Shown piece by piece: positions 27,231 through 36,387 of a stretch of 64,000 bases of DNA (the stretch's first letter is position 1; each line of letters begins with the position of its first letter). The notes under the pieces were generated by a model. The model was not told the origin of the DNA and made no database searches. It saw only the letters and a list, made by a program, of their open reading frames with translations. Source of the stretch: Streptomyces daqingensis (lineage in GTDB: Bacteria > Actinomycetota > Actinomycetes > Streptomycetales > Streptomycetaceae); the NCBI RefSeq assembly GCF_014645895.1, contig NZ_BMMP01000005.1, positions 248,001-312,000 of the forward strand, written 5' to 3'. The position numbers and the translations under genes are program-made.

Positions 27231-27549
27231 GGTGTGTGGCCAATCTCCTGTGGGGGCGGTCAGTCTGTCCAAGAAGTCAGCGCTGTCCAAGAGTTCGGGC
27301 GGCAGGCAGGCAGGCAGGCGGACGGCGGTCGGTGGCCGCGGGCGGTGCCGGGGGACACGCACGGATGCGGCGCGGAAGGGCCCGGGGTAGGGCTGACGCG
27401 CCTGTGAAGCCCGCGCAGGCCGGACGCACTCAGGACGCGTACCGCGATGCGGGCCTGCTGGACGGCGACCCCGTCCCGATCGACGACATGGTGCGGTGAC
27501 CGCGCCGGGCGCGCGCCCCGCTCAGCGGCGCCGTTTAGCCCGGTGGGAC
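27231..27549. other. Intergenic stretch with no supported gene
   Basis: Contains a GGCA tetranucleotide run near 27300-27316. A short plus-strand frame ends at 27499 with '...DAYRDAGLLDGDPVPIDDMV'; it has no credible start and may be a remnant of a lost gene. No RNA gene was seen. Confidence 0.5.
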
Positions 27550-27592
27550 AGCGAACGGCCCGGAAGGCGTGGTGCCTTCCGGGCCGTTCGCT
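27550..27592 (-). terminator. Very strong terminator hairpin
   Basis: Perfect 19-base arms (27550-27568 and 27574-27592) with a 5-base loop, lying 78 bases beyond the stop of the minus-strand transferase gene. It may also stop plus-strand transcription. Confidence 0.88.
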
Positions 27593-27670
27593 GCGCTTCA
27601 GCCGGTGCGAGGCTCCCGTGTCGCGCGGGCAGCCGGGCCCCCCGCGTGTACCGGCCGCGGGCAGTGCTGG

Positions 27671-29779
27671 TCAGGCCGTGACCTGGTCGGCCTCCTCCGT
27701 GTCGGAGAGCGCGCCGCCGTTCGGCGGGGCCTCCAACTCGGCCTCCTCTGCTGCCTCCTGGGCCTCCGTCTCGCGCTGGCCCGGGATCTCGTTCGTACGG
27801 CGGGCGACCCGCTCGTTGCGGGCGTCCGTCGACTCGCACAGGTCGATCGCGGCCTGGTTGAAGCGCGCCATGGACGGCGGGTCGGCCGGGCCGAGCAGAT
27901 GCACCTTCAGCTCGCTGCGGGCGGCTGCGAGGGTGTCCTTCGCCGGGTCGCGCACCGACTCCAGCAGCGCGGGGATCTCCGCCGCGTCGGGGGAGAGGAT
28001 GGTCGCCGCCCGCACAGTCGGGAAGCCCGCCCTGAATTCGTCCTCGCCCAGCCCGCTGGTGTTGGCCACCGCGTAGGGCTTCTCACTCGTCAGGTAGTCC
28101 GAGACGACCGAGGAGACGTCCGAGATGAGCAGATCCGCCTGGTTGAAGCAGGAGTAGATCGCGGGGCGCGGTCCGGTGACGATCTGGTGCTCCCATTCGG
28201 GGAACGAGGCCCAGAAGGCGGCCTCCCACGCGGCCGTCGCCGCGGTCACGCGCTCGGCGCGGCCCTTCTCCGGAGTGGACTGCAGCATCATCTTCTCCAC
28301 CTCGTCCGCTCCGCTCCGGAACGCCGTGGTGGTCAGCTCGTCCAGCTCCCGCGTACGCCGCTCCAGCTCGGCCGCGGCCTCGGGGCCGGGGCGGGCGCCG
28401 GAGCGCTTGGCGTTGGCCTCGACGATCATCGCCTGGATCCGGGCGTTGGCGGCGCCCGCACGGAGGTCGACGGAACCCGTCATCGGGTGCGGCTTGTACA
28501 GCAGCCGCACGCCCGGGTCCGCGAGCAGCGCGCGCACGATGTTCTCTCCCGCGAGGATGACCGAGGTGTTGCCCGGGTCGTTGGTCCAGCCCTCCCAGGT
28601 GGGGGCGTACAGCACGGTCGTGTACGTGCCCTGCGGTGCGCCCTTGGACGGCTCGATGGGGGAGAGCTGCGGACGTCCGACCTCGACGACGTCGCGGTCG
28701 TCCACGCCGATGTCGGCGAGCTGGTAGCGCTCGCGGGCGGCGGGACCGGCGACCCACACCTCGTCGTAGGCCTTGGCGTAGGGATTGCAGGAGGAGAGCT
28801 TGTCGCTCTCGCCGTGGTTGATGAAGGCGTGCTTGATCGTCGGGATGCGCAGCACCTGCGAGGTCTTGCCGGAGTTCGCCGGGTGCAGCATCACCTTGAG
28901 CGTGGAGTGCTCCAGGTGCATCAGGTGCGCGACCTTCGGGATGCAGATGATCGGCACGTCCGTCGCCTCGATCTTCTGCACCATGAAGCGCTCACGGAGC
29001 ACGATGATCGGGTTGCCGTCGAGCTCGGCGAGCGTGGAGAGCCACATGTTCGCCTGGTACGCGGAGGTGGTGCCGCCGGAGAAATACATGCCGACGGTCG
29101 GCTTGTACTTAGCCAGCCACTTGTCCAGCCACTCCAGGGCCCGCTGCTCGTTGGCGTGCCGCTTCTTCGGCAGCATCCACGTGCCCAGGTAGACGGCGCC
29201 GCCGAGGGAGAGCGCGATGCTCAGGCCGACACCGAGGATGCCCCAGACCTCGGACGCCAGTCCGGCGCTCAGCATCAGCCCCGCCGTCCCGGGGATGGAG
29301 AAGCGGAGCAGGCGCCGGCTGGGCTGGCGGGCCAGCAGCCGCGGCGGGGCGATCGTCAGCCGCAGGGCGGAGGCGTCGATGTTGCGGGTGAGGATCGGCA
29401 GCGTGCGGCTGCGGCGTACCAGCTGGGCGACGGCCTGGCACAGGAAGTGCGCGGCGTATGCGGCGAGGAGTAGGAGCGTCAGGGGGCGCTCGATGTCCGG
29501 CGGCACGTCGGGGATGCGCACCAGCCCGATGACGATGAGCATGTCGCGGAGCAACTGCCGCGTCGTGACGTCGAAGCGGACCTTGCCGAGCAGGGCGAGC
29601 AGGCCGGGCTGCTGATATGTGAGGTACATGTCGAGCGTGAGACCCGCCACAGACGCGACGATGAAGACGGGCACGTTGGGCAGCAGCGCGCCCGCGAGCT
29701 GGGCGGCGTAGAAGACCGTCAACGCGAGCAGCGCCGTCAGCTGGACGGCGCGACGGGAAGAGAGACCGGCAGAGGGCAC
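27671..29779 (-). CDS. Membrane CDP-glycerol/polyol-phosphate transferase-like protein
   Basis: 702 residues. The N-terminal ~230 carry several membrane helices ('AVQLTALLALTVFYAAQLAG', 'VFIVASVAGLTLDMYLTY', 'WGILGVGLSIALSLGGAVYL'). A GT-B-like CDP-glycerol glycerophosphotransferase domain follows ('GMYFSGGTTSAYQANMW', 'HAFINHGESDKLSS', 'VLYAPTWEGWTND', 'LLYKPHPMTGS', 'DLLISDVSSVVSDYL'), then an acidic tail. Such enzymes extend teichoic-acid-like glycopolymers, which Streptomyces spores contain. The GTG at 29779 has AGGAG 8 bases upstream; longer in-frame starts lack a ribosome site and conserved sequence. Substrate is inferred only. Confidence 0.85.
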   Translation of the reverse strand: MPSAGLSSRRAVQLTALLALTVFYAAQLAGALLPNVPVFIVASVAGLTLDMYLTYQQPGLLALLGKVRFDVTTRQLLRDMLIVIGLVRIPDVPPDIERPLTLLLLAAYAAHFLCQAVAQLVRRSRTLPILTRNIDASALRLTIAPPRLLARQPSRRLLRFSIPGTAGLMLSAGLASEVWGILGVGLSIALSLGGAVYLGTWMLPKKRHANEQRALEWLDKWLAKYKPTVGMYFSGGTTSAYQANMWLSTLAELDGNPIIVLRERFMVQKIEATDVPIICIPKVAHLMHLEHSTLKVMLHPANSGKTSQVLRIPTIKHAFINHGESDKLSSCNPYAKAYDEVWVAGPAARERYQLADIGVDDRDVVEVGRPQLSPIEPSKGAPQGTYTTVLYAPTWEGWTNDPGNTSVILAGENIVRALLADPGVRLLYKPHPMTGSVDLRAGAANARIQAMIVEANAKRSGARPGPEAAAELERRTRELDELTTTAFRSGADEVEKMMLQSTPEKGRAERVTAATAAWEAAFWASFPEWEHQIVTGPRPAIYSCFNQADLLISDVSSVVSDYLTSEKPYAVANTSGLGEDEFRAGFPTVRAATILSPDAAEIPALLESVRDPAKDTLAAARSELKVHLLGPADPPSMARFNQAAIDLCESTDARNERVARRTNEIPGQRETEAQEAAEEAELEAPPNGGALSDTEEADQVTA

Positions 29780-29929
29780 GGGCTGGGCTCCTGGCAGGAG
29801 GTCGTGGGTCGGCGATGGAAACCGGCCGGTGGGGAAGGTGGCGGCCGTGGGTGACCACTGACCGTATGCCGGGCACCGGGCCGGTGACAATCTGCGGCAG
29901 AGTGTTCCGCGGCGATACCGGGACATTGC

Positions 29930-29945
29930 AATGACAAAGGTCATT
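29930..29945. promoter_or_regulatory. AT-rich inverted repeat upstream of the transferase gene
   Basis: AATGAC (29930-29935) and GTCATT (29940-29945) are perfect 6-base inverted arms with a 4-base spacer, ~150 bases upstream of the transferase start and ~250 before proB. The rest of the 29780-30190 gap holds a 14-base near-tandem repeat near 30144-30171 (CGGCACAGCACAG twice) and no gene. Confidence 0.4.
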
Positions 29946-30190
29946 ATCCCCATCCGTCCACTGGCCGGAACGCACGCGCATCGCTGATCAGGGCTGCCGT
30001 AGATTGCCGACGGCCCCGGGAGCCGCCGGCGCAGGCGCGGCCGTGGCGCGGCTCACGCACCGGCGCGACGGCATGTCGAGCCGGGCGCCGAGGGGCGGGA
30101 ACGGGCGCCGGGCGCGGAGCCGGGGGCTCCAGGCGGCTCGGCGCGGCACAGCACAGACGGCACAGCACAGGGAACAGGCGGGCAGCGGAC

Positions 30191-31384
30191 GTGAGCAGGG
30201 CGACAGCAGACGGTGCGAGCGCGGCAGGCGGAGCGCGGGACGAGGTGGCGGACGCCAGGCGCATCGTCGTGAAGGTCGGCTCGTCCTCGCTCACCACGGC
30301 GGCGGGCGGACTCGACGCCGACCGGGTCGACGCCCTCGTGGACGTACTGGCCAAGTACACCGGCCCGGGCGGCCGGCCGGGCGCGGAGCAGGGTGAAGCG
30401 CTGCAGAAGGAGATCGTCCTGGTCTCCTCGGGAGCGATCGCGGCCGGGCTGGCACCGCTCGGCCTGCCCAGGAGGCCCCGCGACCTGGCACGCCAGCAGG
30501 CCGCGGCCAGCGTCGGACAGGGTCTGCTCGTCGCCCGCTACACCGCCTCCTTCGCGCGCTACGGCCGCAGGGTGGGCCAGGTTCTGCTGACGTCCGACGA
30601 CACCAGCCGCCGCGCCCACTACCGCAACGCCTACCGCACGCTGGAGCAGCTTCTGGCCATGGGCGCCGTCCCCGTCGTCAACGAGAACGACACCGTGGCC
30701 ACCGAGGAGATCCGCTTCGGCGACAACGACCGGCTCGCGGCGCTCGTCGCCCACCTCGTACGGGCGGATCTGCTGGTCCTGCTCTCCGACGTGGACGGCC
30801 TGTACGACGGGAACCCGTCCAGCCCGGGCACCTCGCGCATCAGCGAGGTCACCGGGCCCCGGGACCTCGACGGCGTCGACATCGGCAGCGCCGGGAAGGC
30901 CGGCGTCGGCACGGGCGGCATGGTGACGAAGGTCGAGGCCGCCCGTATCGCCGCGGCGGCCGGGGTGCCCGTGGTGCTGACCTCCGCGACGTACGCGGCC
31001 GACGCGCTCGCGGGCGCCGCCACCGGCACGTACTTCCACAGGACGGGCCGCCGCGCCGCGGGCCGGCTGCTGTGGCTGGCACACGCGTCGACCCCGCGGG
31101 GGGCGCTCACGCTCGACGCGGGCGCCGTGCGGGCCGTGGTCCAGCGGCGGACCTCGCTGCTGGCTGCGGGGGTCGCCCGCGTCGAGGGCGACTTCTCTGC
31201 CGGGGATCCGGTCGAGCTGCGGGACGAGCAGGGGGTCGCGGTCGCGCGCGGTCTCGTCAACTTCGACGCGAAGGAGATCCCGCAGCTTCTGGGGAGGTCG
31301 ACGCCGGAGCTGGCGCGGGAGCTGGGCCCCGCGTACGAGCGGGAGATCGTGCACCGGGACGATCTCGTGCTGCTCGACAGCTAG
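30191..31384 (+). CDS. proB: Glutamate 5-kinase (with PUA domain)
   Basis: 397 residues; first step of proline synthesis, phosphorylating glutamate. Amino-acid-kinase fold with 'RRIVVKVGSSSLT' (Lys28 near the phosphate), 'ELVSSGAIAAGL'-type loop ('LVSSGAIAAGLAPLGLPRRP'), 'VPVVNENDTVATEEIRFGDN' and 'GTGGMVTKVEAARIAAAAGV'. A C-terminal PUA domain (~residues 300-390) is present ('LLAAGVARVEGDFSAGDPVE'). The GTG start has a loose RBS (GGGCAGCGGAC). proA is 3.6 kb downstream, separated by regulatory genes. Confidence 0.95.
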   Translation: MSRATADGASAAGGARDEVADARRIVVKVGSSSLTTAAGGLDADRVDALVDVLAKYTGPGGRPGAEQGEALQKEIVLVSSGAIAAGLAPLGLPRRPRDLARQQAAASVGQGLLVARYTASFARYGRRVGQVLLTSDDTSRRAHYRNAYRTLEQLLAMGAVPVVNENDTVATEEIRFGDNDRLAALVAHLVRADLLVLLSDVDGLYDGNPSSPGTSRISEVTGPRDLDGVDIGSAGKAGVGTGGMVTKVEAARIAAAAGVPVVLTSATYAADALAGAATGTYFHRTGRRAAGRLLWLAHASTPRGALTLDAGAVRAVVQRRTSLLAAGVARVEGDFSAGDPVELRDEQGVAVARGLVNFDAKEIPQLLGRSTPELARELGPAYEREIVHRDDLVLLDS

Positions 31385-31696
31385 CTCGGCGGTCCGGCAG
31401 TCCGACGGCCGGTCCGAGGCCCCGCGGCCGGGGAGCGTGGCGGACGGCCCGGGGACGGCGCGCGGCCCCGTCCGTACGTTCGGGTGCCACGTGAACGGAT
31501 TGTGCAGACGGCGGACGGCCGGTGCCGAAAAGGTCACCGCCTTGAGCAAAAGACCAGCCTTTCCACGGACACCTTCCGGAAAACGGCCCCGCGACCGGCT
31601 TCGGACTGGTCAACTTTCTCCTGGGGGTCGTGCGGCGGGGAGCGACGCCCGGAACAGCCGGAAGCAGCAGCGCCCCACCGGACGAGGAGGCCGCCC
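31385..31696. other. Intergenic stretch after proB, nothing recognised
   Basis: 312 bases with lower GC in the middle (around 31500-31630). No convincing hairpin terminator, RNA gene or coding frame was found. It probably carries the promoter of the next gene. Confidence 0.5.
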
Positions 31697-32113
31697 GTGA
31701 GACGACTTGCAAGCGTCGACACCGAACAGCGGGCCGACCCGCGTCCGGACGCGGGCGCCGAGCGCCGCGAGCAGTCCCGCCTCTGGCACATCACGCTGAG
31801 CGTCGCGGGTGCCGAGGCCCCGATCAAGGAAGTACGCCGCGCTCTCGAACAGCTCGCGTACGACCACCCGTTCCTCCTGAACAGCCGGTACGCGAACGAC
31901 CACGCCGAGATCCGCTACTGGGAAGAGGCGCGGGACCTCCACGACGCCGCCGCCGTGGCGCTGCGGCTGTGGGGCGAGCACCGGGCGTCCGCCAAGCTGC
32001 CGCCCTGGGAGATCGTCGGGCTGGAGGTCGTCGGACGAGAGACGTACCAGCAGCGCATGGCCGAGGGCTACGGGCCGCCCTCCGCCACCTCGATAGGCGT
32101 GCACCCCTTCTGA
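31697..32113 (+). CDS. Conserved small protein of unknown function (138 aa)
   Basis: The GTG at 31697 is fixed by a strong GAGGAGG ribosome site (31684-31690, 6-base spacer). The protein looks like one compact alpha/beta domain: 'WHITLSVAGAEAPIKEVRRA' (strand and helix), 'LEQLAYDHPFLLNSRYANDH', 'AEIRYWEEARDLHDAAAVAL' and a conserved-looking end 'YGPPSATSIGVHPF'. No catalytic motif is visible. It seems to be an actinobacterial family found in Streptomyces; its role is unknown. Confidence 0.78.
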   Translation: MRRLASVDTEQRADPRPDAGAERREQSRLWHITLSVAGAEAPIKEVRRALEQLAYDHPFLLNSRYANDHAEIRYWEEARDLHDAAAVALRLWGEHRASAKLPPWEIVGLEVVGRETYQQRMAEGYGPPSATSIGVHPF

Positions 32114-32159
32114 GGCCGCCCGCCCGAGAGCCCGCCGCCCCCGTCCCCGGGATCCGGTT

Positions 32160-32819
32160 CTACGGGTTCACCACGCCCGCGTCGTGCGCGATCAGACCGG
32201 CCTGGGTGCGGTTCGCGCACCCCAGCTTGTCGAGCATCCGGGAGACGTAGCCCTTGATCGTGGCCTCGGAGAGGTAGAGGCGCGCGGCGATCTGCGCGTT
32301 GGAGAGCCCCTCTCCCAGGCACGCGAGCACCTCGGCCTCCCGTTCGGTGAGCGACTCGACGAGTGCCGCCGCGCGGTCGCGTGCCGAGTGGCTGTCCACG
32401 GACGCGGTGACCAGCCGGCGCGCGGCCGCCGCCGACAGGACGGTGTGGCCCTCGGACGCCACCCGTACGAGACCGATGAGGTCCTCCGGCGGTGTGGACT
32501 TCACCAGGAAGCCGACCGCTCCCGCGCGCAGCGCCCGCAGCACGTACTGGTCGGCGTCGAACGTCGTGAGCACCACGACGGCCGGCGGGTCGGCGATCTC
32601 GCCGATGCGCTCGATCGCGGTCAGCCCGTCGACTCCGGGCATCCGCAGGTCCATGAGGACGACGTCCGGCCTGTGCCGCTGCACTGCTTCGACCCCGGCG
32701 GCCCCGTCGTGCGCCTCGCCGACCACTTCTATGTCGTCGGCCGAACCGAGGATCGTCCGCAGGAAGCGGCAGACCATCGGTTCGTCGTCGACGACCACGA
32801 CCCGTACGGAGTCGCTCAC
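32160..32819 (-). CDS. NarL/LuxR-family response regulator
   Basis: 219 residues: receiver domain ('VRVVVVDDEPMVCRFLRTIL', phosphoacceptor Asp in 'DVVLMDLRMPGVDG', 'VVVLTTFDADQYVLRALRAG') and LuxR HTH ('LTEREAEVLACLGEGLSNAQ', 'LYLSEATIKGYVSRMLDKLG'). GTG start 1 base after the kinase stop, so the two genes are one operon and cognate partners. Confidence 0.93.
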   Translation of the reverse strand: MSDSVRVVVVDDEPMVCRFLRTILGSADDIEVVGEAHDGAAGVEAVQRHRPDVVLMDLRMPGVDGLTAIERIGEIADPPAVVVLTTFDADQYVLRALRAGAVGFLVKSTPPEDLIGLVRVASEGHTVLSAAAARRLVTASVDSHSARDRAAALVESLTEREAEVLACLGEGLSNAQIAARLYLSEATIKGYVSRMLDKLGCANRTQAGLIAHDAGVVNP

Positions 32820-32820
32820 C

Positions 32821-34056
32821 TCACACCGCCGTTTCCGCTGTCGGTACGTACGAGGGCAGTGTCGCCTCGATGCTGAATCCGCCGTCGGGCGCGTGCCCTG
32901 CCCGCATGGTGCCGTGCACCAGCTCTATGCGCCGGAGCAGGTTGGGGATGCCCAGGCCGGAACCCGTCGCGGCGAGCGGGCCGCCGGTCTCTCCCGCCGC
33001 CGGCGCCGTGTTCCGTACAGCGACGTGCACTTGGGCCTCGCCGTAGGAGACGTGCACGACGACGCGCGCTCCCGGCGCGTGCTTCCGCACGTTCGTCAGT
33101 GCCTCGCGGACGAGCCGGTACGCGGTACGCCCCACCACCGGCGAGGCGAGTGCCGGGTCGCCGTCCTCGATCAGCTCCGTCGGGACGCCCACCGACGAGG
33201 ACTCGGCGACGAGTTCGGCCAGCCCTGTCTCCGACGGTGTCCGATAGGCGGGGTCGTCGTCCCCCGCCGGTTCCGTCCGCAGGATGCCGACGAGGTCCCG
33301 CAGCTCCTCCAGCGCCTGGCAGCCCGCGGCGCGCAACTCCTCCGCCGCCTGCCGGGTCGCCTCGTCCTTGGCCGTCATCCGCAGCGCCCCGGCCTGCAGG
33401 GCCATGAGGCTCACGCGGTGGGTCACGACGTCGTGCATCTCACCCGCAAGACGCGTCCGCTCCTCGGCCCGTGCGCGTTCGGCGAGCAGGTGGCGCTCCC
33501 GCTCGGCGCGTTCCGCGCGTTCCGTGAGCGCTTGGACGAGCCGTTTGCGGGCGTCGAAGTACATCGCCAGCAGCGGTCCGACAGCGGTACGGAGCAGCCC
33601 GATGCTGATGACGACCACCGAGGGCTGCCACGGCCGGGCGACGACCACGGTGAAGAGCACGAGAGCGATGACGGCCGTTCGCCGGTTCTGCTGGATGCTG
33701 CGGCAGCCGCCCTGGTAGAAGAGCGGGCCGTAGGCTGCCAGGACCGTGGAGAAGGGCGCCCACACCTGCCCGTCGTCAGCGGGTTCGAGCGCACCGGCGG
33801 GCCAGGCCAGCAGTGACACCGCCAGTGTGAACGCGCCCAGCACCACCACCACGGTGAGGGGGGTGCGGCGGCGGAACGCCAGCGAGAGGCAGGCGAGCGC
33901 CTGCAGGCCGAGCAAGACCCAGGCGAGCGTGCCGGGTTGCTCGGGCCACCACGTGGCGCCCAGCACCGTGGCCGCCGTGTCGACGAGCGTGAAGGCGACG
34001 GCGATCATCACATCCAGAGCCACTCTGTGACGCCGGTGCCACGGTCTGTCGGTCAT
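32821..34056 (-). CDS. Sensor histidine kinase (HisKA_3 type)
   Basis: 411 residues: four to six membrane helices in the first ~170 residues ('LDVMIAVAFTLVDTAATVLG', 'LAWVLLGLQALACLSLAF', 'VVISIGLLRTAVGPLLAMYF'), a coiled linker, the phosphoacceptor box 'ERTRLAGEMHDVVTHRVSLM' and a HATPase domain ('RLVREALTNVRKHAPGARVV', 'GSGLGIPNLLRRIELVHGTM'). There is no large extracellular sensor, so the stimulus is probably sensed in the membrane. ATG at 34056 ('MTDRPWHRRHRVAL'). Confidence 0.92.
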   Translation of the reverse strand: MTDRPWHRRHRVALDVMIAVAFTLVDTAATVLGATWWPEQPGTLAWVLLGLQALACLSLAFRRRTPLTVVVVLGAFTLAVSLLAWPAGALEPADDGQVWAPFSTVLAAYGPLFYQGGCRSIQQNRRTAVIALVLFTVVVARPWQPSVVVISIGLLRTAVGPLLAMYFDARKRLVQALTERAERAERERHLLAERARAEERTRLAGEMHDVVTHRVSLMALQAGALRMTAKDEATRQAAEELRAAGCQALEELRDLVGILRTEPAGDDDPAYRTPSETGLAELVAESSSVGVPTELIEDGDPALASPVVGRTAYRLVREALTNVRKHAPGARVVVHVSYGEAQVHVAVRNTAPAAGETGGPLAATGSGLGIPNLLRRIELVHGTMRAGHAPDGGFSIEATLPSYVPTAETAV

Positions 34057-34235
34057 GCGCAACACGGTATGCCAGCAGCGTCGTTGCTCCGCCGGCTCGC
34101 ACGGGAAAGCACACTTACGTCGGCCCGGCGACCCTACGAAAGTCGCACGGAGCCCGTCCGGACCGCCGTTCGTCGCTGCGGTACGCGACTGCCGGCTCTG
34201 CCCGGGGCGGTGCCCCGTGGCGTCAACTGTTCGGC

Positions 34236-34805
34236 ATGAGAACGCAACGGGACCACGCCGACCAGCCCGGCCGCACGGGCCACGCAGACAACGGAGACGG
34301 CGGGACGGCGGCCATGACCCGCCCCGCCCTGGGCCGCTACGCGATCGACCCGGCGGGGTCGGCCGTCAGGTTCACCACCCGGCACCTCTTCGGACTGGCG
34401 CCCGTACACGGCACGTTCGCGCTCAAGCGCGGCACTGTCGACGTCACCGAGCCGCTCGCGGAGTCCGCCGTACGCGTAGAGGTGGAGACGGCGAGCTTCG
34501 GCACGGGCAACAGGGCGCGCGACGACACCGTGCGGTCCGGGCGCTTCCTCGACGCTCCCAGGTACCCGCTGATGACCTTCCGGGCTGAACGTGTGCACGA
34601 CGCGGCAGTCGTCGGCACCCTCACTGTTCGCGGGATCGACCGGCCGGTCGAACTCTCCGTCGAGCTGATCGCCGTGTCGAGGCGGGAGTTCACTGTCCGC
34701 GCCTCCACGCGGATCGACCGGACGGAGTTCGGCGTGACCGGCTCACGCGGCATGACTGGCCGCTACCTCGACGTGACAGCGGAAGTCAGGTGCGTACGGA
34801 CGTGA
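34236..34805 (+). CDS. YceI-family lipid-binding-like protein
   Basis: 189 residues; the lipocalin-like YceI beta-barrel is clear from 'GRYAIDPAGSAVRFTTRHLF', 'GLAPVHGTFALKRGTVDVTE', 'DAPRYPLMTFRAERVHD' and 'GTLTVRGIDRPVELSVEL'. YceI proteins bind isoprenoid-like lipids; most actinobacterial members lack a signal peptide, as here. The first 26 residues are hydrophilic and unconserved, so the true start may be ATG 34314. Neither start has a good RBS. Confidence 0.88.
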   Translation: MRTQRDHADQPGRTGHADNGDGGTAAMTRPALGRYAIDPAGSAVRFTTRHLFGLAPVHGTFALKRGTVDVTEPLAESAVRVEVETASFGTGNRARDDTVRSGRFLDAPRYPLMTFRAERVHDAAVVGTLTVRGIDRPVELSVELIAVSRREFTVRASTRIDRTEFGVTGSRGMTGRYLDVTAEVRCVRT

Positions 34806-34922
34806 CGCCGTCCGCACCGCCATGACCGGCGGTGGGCGCCCAGGGGGGAGCGCTCACCGCCAGGGAGACCGGTTCCGCCGTGCCGCGGGGGAGCACGACG
34901 GACCGGTCCGCCCACTGCCGGT

Positions 34923-34977
34923 GCCGTCCCGCCGTCCCGGCGTCTCTGTGTCCCGGCGTCTCGGACGGCGGGACGGC
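34923..34977 (+). terminator. Long hairpin between yceI and proA
   Basis: GCCGTCCCGCCGTCC (34923-34937) and GGACGGCGGGACGGC (34963-34977) are perfect 15-base arms enclosing 25 bases, placed between the yceI stop and the proA start. Confidence 0.75.
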
Positions 34978-35014
34978 CCGGCAGCACACATCGCCCCTGG
35001 CTAAGCTCGGGAGC

Positions 35015-36274
35015 ATGAGCGCAACCCAGGATTCGCCAGTCGTCCGCACCGCCCGCCGCGCGAAGGAGGCGGCGGCCGGGCTCGCCCCGCTGCCGCGCAC
35101 GGTGCGTGACGCCGCACTGCTGGCTGTGGCGGACGCGCTCGTCGCCCGTTCCGGGGAGATCGTCGCCGCCAACGCGGCGGACGTCGACAGGGCCCGGTCG
35201 GCCGGCAGCCCCGAGTCGATCGTGGACAGGCTGACGCTCACCCCGCAGCGCGTCGAGGCCATCGCCGCCGACGTACGCGAAGTGGTCGCCCTTCCCGACC
35301 CCGTCGGAGAGGTCGTGCGGGGCTCGACGCTGCCCAACGGGCTGGAGCTGCGGCAGGTCCGCGTCCCCCTCGGCGTCGTCGGCATCGTGTACGAGGCGCG
35401 GCCCAACGTGACCGTCGACGCCGCCGCGCTGTGCCTGAAGTCCGGCAACGCCGTACTGCTCAGGGGCTCCTCCTCGGCCTACGCGTCCAACACCGCCCTT
35501 GTCGGCGTGCTGCGCGACGCCGTGGCCGGGGCCGGGCTCCCCGCCGACGCCGTGCAGCTGGTCCCCGGTGAGAGCCGGGAGAGCGTCAGGGAGCTGATGC
35601 GCGCCCGCGGCCTCGTGGACGTCCTCATCCCGCGCGGCGGTGCCTCCCTCATCCGCTCCGTGGTCGAGGAGTCGACGGTCCCCGTCATCGAGACGGGCGT
35701 CGGCAACTGCCACGTGTACGTCGACGAAGCGGCCGACCTGGACACCGCGGTCGAGATCCTCGTCAACTCCAAGGCGCAGCGCCCCAGCGTCTGCAACGCC
35801 GCGGAGACGGTGCTCGTGCACGCCGGGATCGCCGACGACTTCCTCCCGCGCGCCCTCCGGGCGCTCGGGGAGGCGGGCGTCACGGTGCACGGCGACGAGA
35901 CGTGGCAGAAGGCCGGTGCGGATGTCGTACCGGCCACCGAGGAGGACTGGGGCACCGAGTACCTCTCGTACGACATCGCCGCCGCGGTCGTACCGTCCCT
36001 GGAGGCGGCCGTGCAGCACATCCGGCAGTGGACTTCGGGCCACACGGAGGCGATCGTCACCCGCGACACCGCGGCCGCCCGCCGTTTCACCGCACTCGTC
36101 GACTCGACAGCGGTGATGGTCAACGCCTCCACGCGCTTCACCGACGGAGGCCAGTTCGGCTTCGGCGCCGAGATCGGCATCTCCACGCAGAAGCTGCACG
36201 CGCGCGGCCCGATGGGGCTGCCGGAGCTCACCTCCACGAAGTACGTCGTCACCGGGGACGGGCACATCCGCTGA
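35015..36274 (+). CDS. proA: Glutamate-5-semialdehyde dehydrogenase (gamma-glutamyl phosphate reductase)
   Basis: 419 residues; second step of proline synthesis, NADPH-dependent reduction of the ProB product. ALDH-fold signatures: '[20 protein letters not shown]', '[20 protein letters not shown]', '[17 protein letters not shown]' and the catalytic Cys in '[16 protein letters not shown]'. ATG at 35015 ('[20 protein letters not shown]'). A -10-like TAAGCT at 35002-35007 ends 7 bases before the ATG, so the mRNA may be leaderless. It is separated from proB, unlike the usual proBA operon. Confidence 0.95.
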   Translation: MSATQDSPVVRTARRAKEAAAGLAPLPRTVRDAALLAVADALVARSGEIVAANAADVDRARSAGSPESIVDRLTLTPQRVEAIAADVREVVALPDPVGEVVRGSTLPNGLELRQVRVPLGVVGIVYEARPNVTVDAAALCLKSGNAVLLRGSSSAYASNTALVGVLRDAVAGAGLPADAVQLVPGESRESVRELMRARGLVDVLIPRGGASLIRSVVEESTVPVIETGVGNCHVYVDEAADLDTAVEILVNSKAQRPSVCNAAETVLVHAGIADDFLPRALRALGEAGVTVHGDETWQKAGADVVPATEEDWGTEYLSYDIAAAVVPSLEAAVQHIRQWTSGHTEAIVTRDTAAARRFTALVDSTAVMVNASTRFTDGGQFGFGAEIGISTQKLHARGPMGLPELTSTKYVVTGDGHIR

Positions 36275-36387
36275 ACGCGGTACGCCGGCCGGTGACTCGG
36301 CGCACAACAGAAGGCGCCGGTCCACCGATTTGATGGAATCCGGCTACTCCCTGCCCATATTGACCGCATAGGTCTACGCTGAACAGC

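Noticed and set aside
27236..27499. A gene ending '...DAYRDAGLLDGDPVPIDDMV'
   Set aside because: The start region is a GGCA-repeat tract with no RBS. At most a decayed remnant.
36360..36365. TTGACC as the -35 for the first VVFDE gene
   Set aside because: It is only 9 bases from TACGCT, far short of a 16-19 base spacer.
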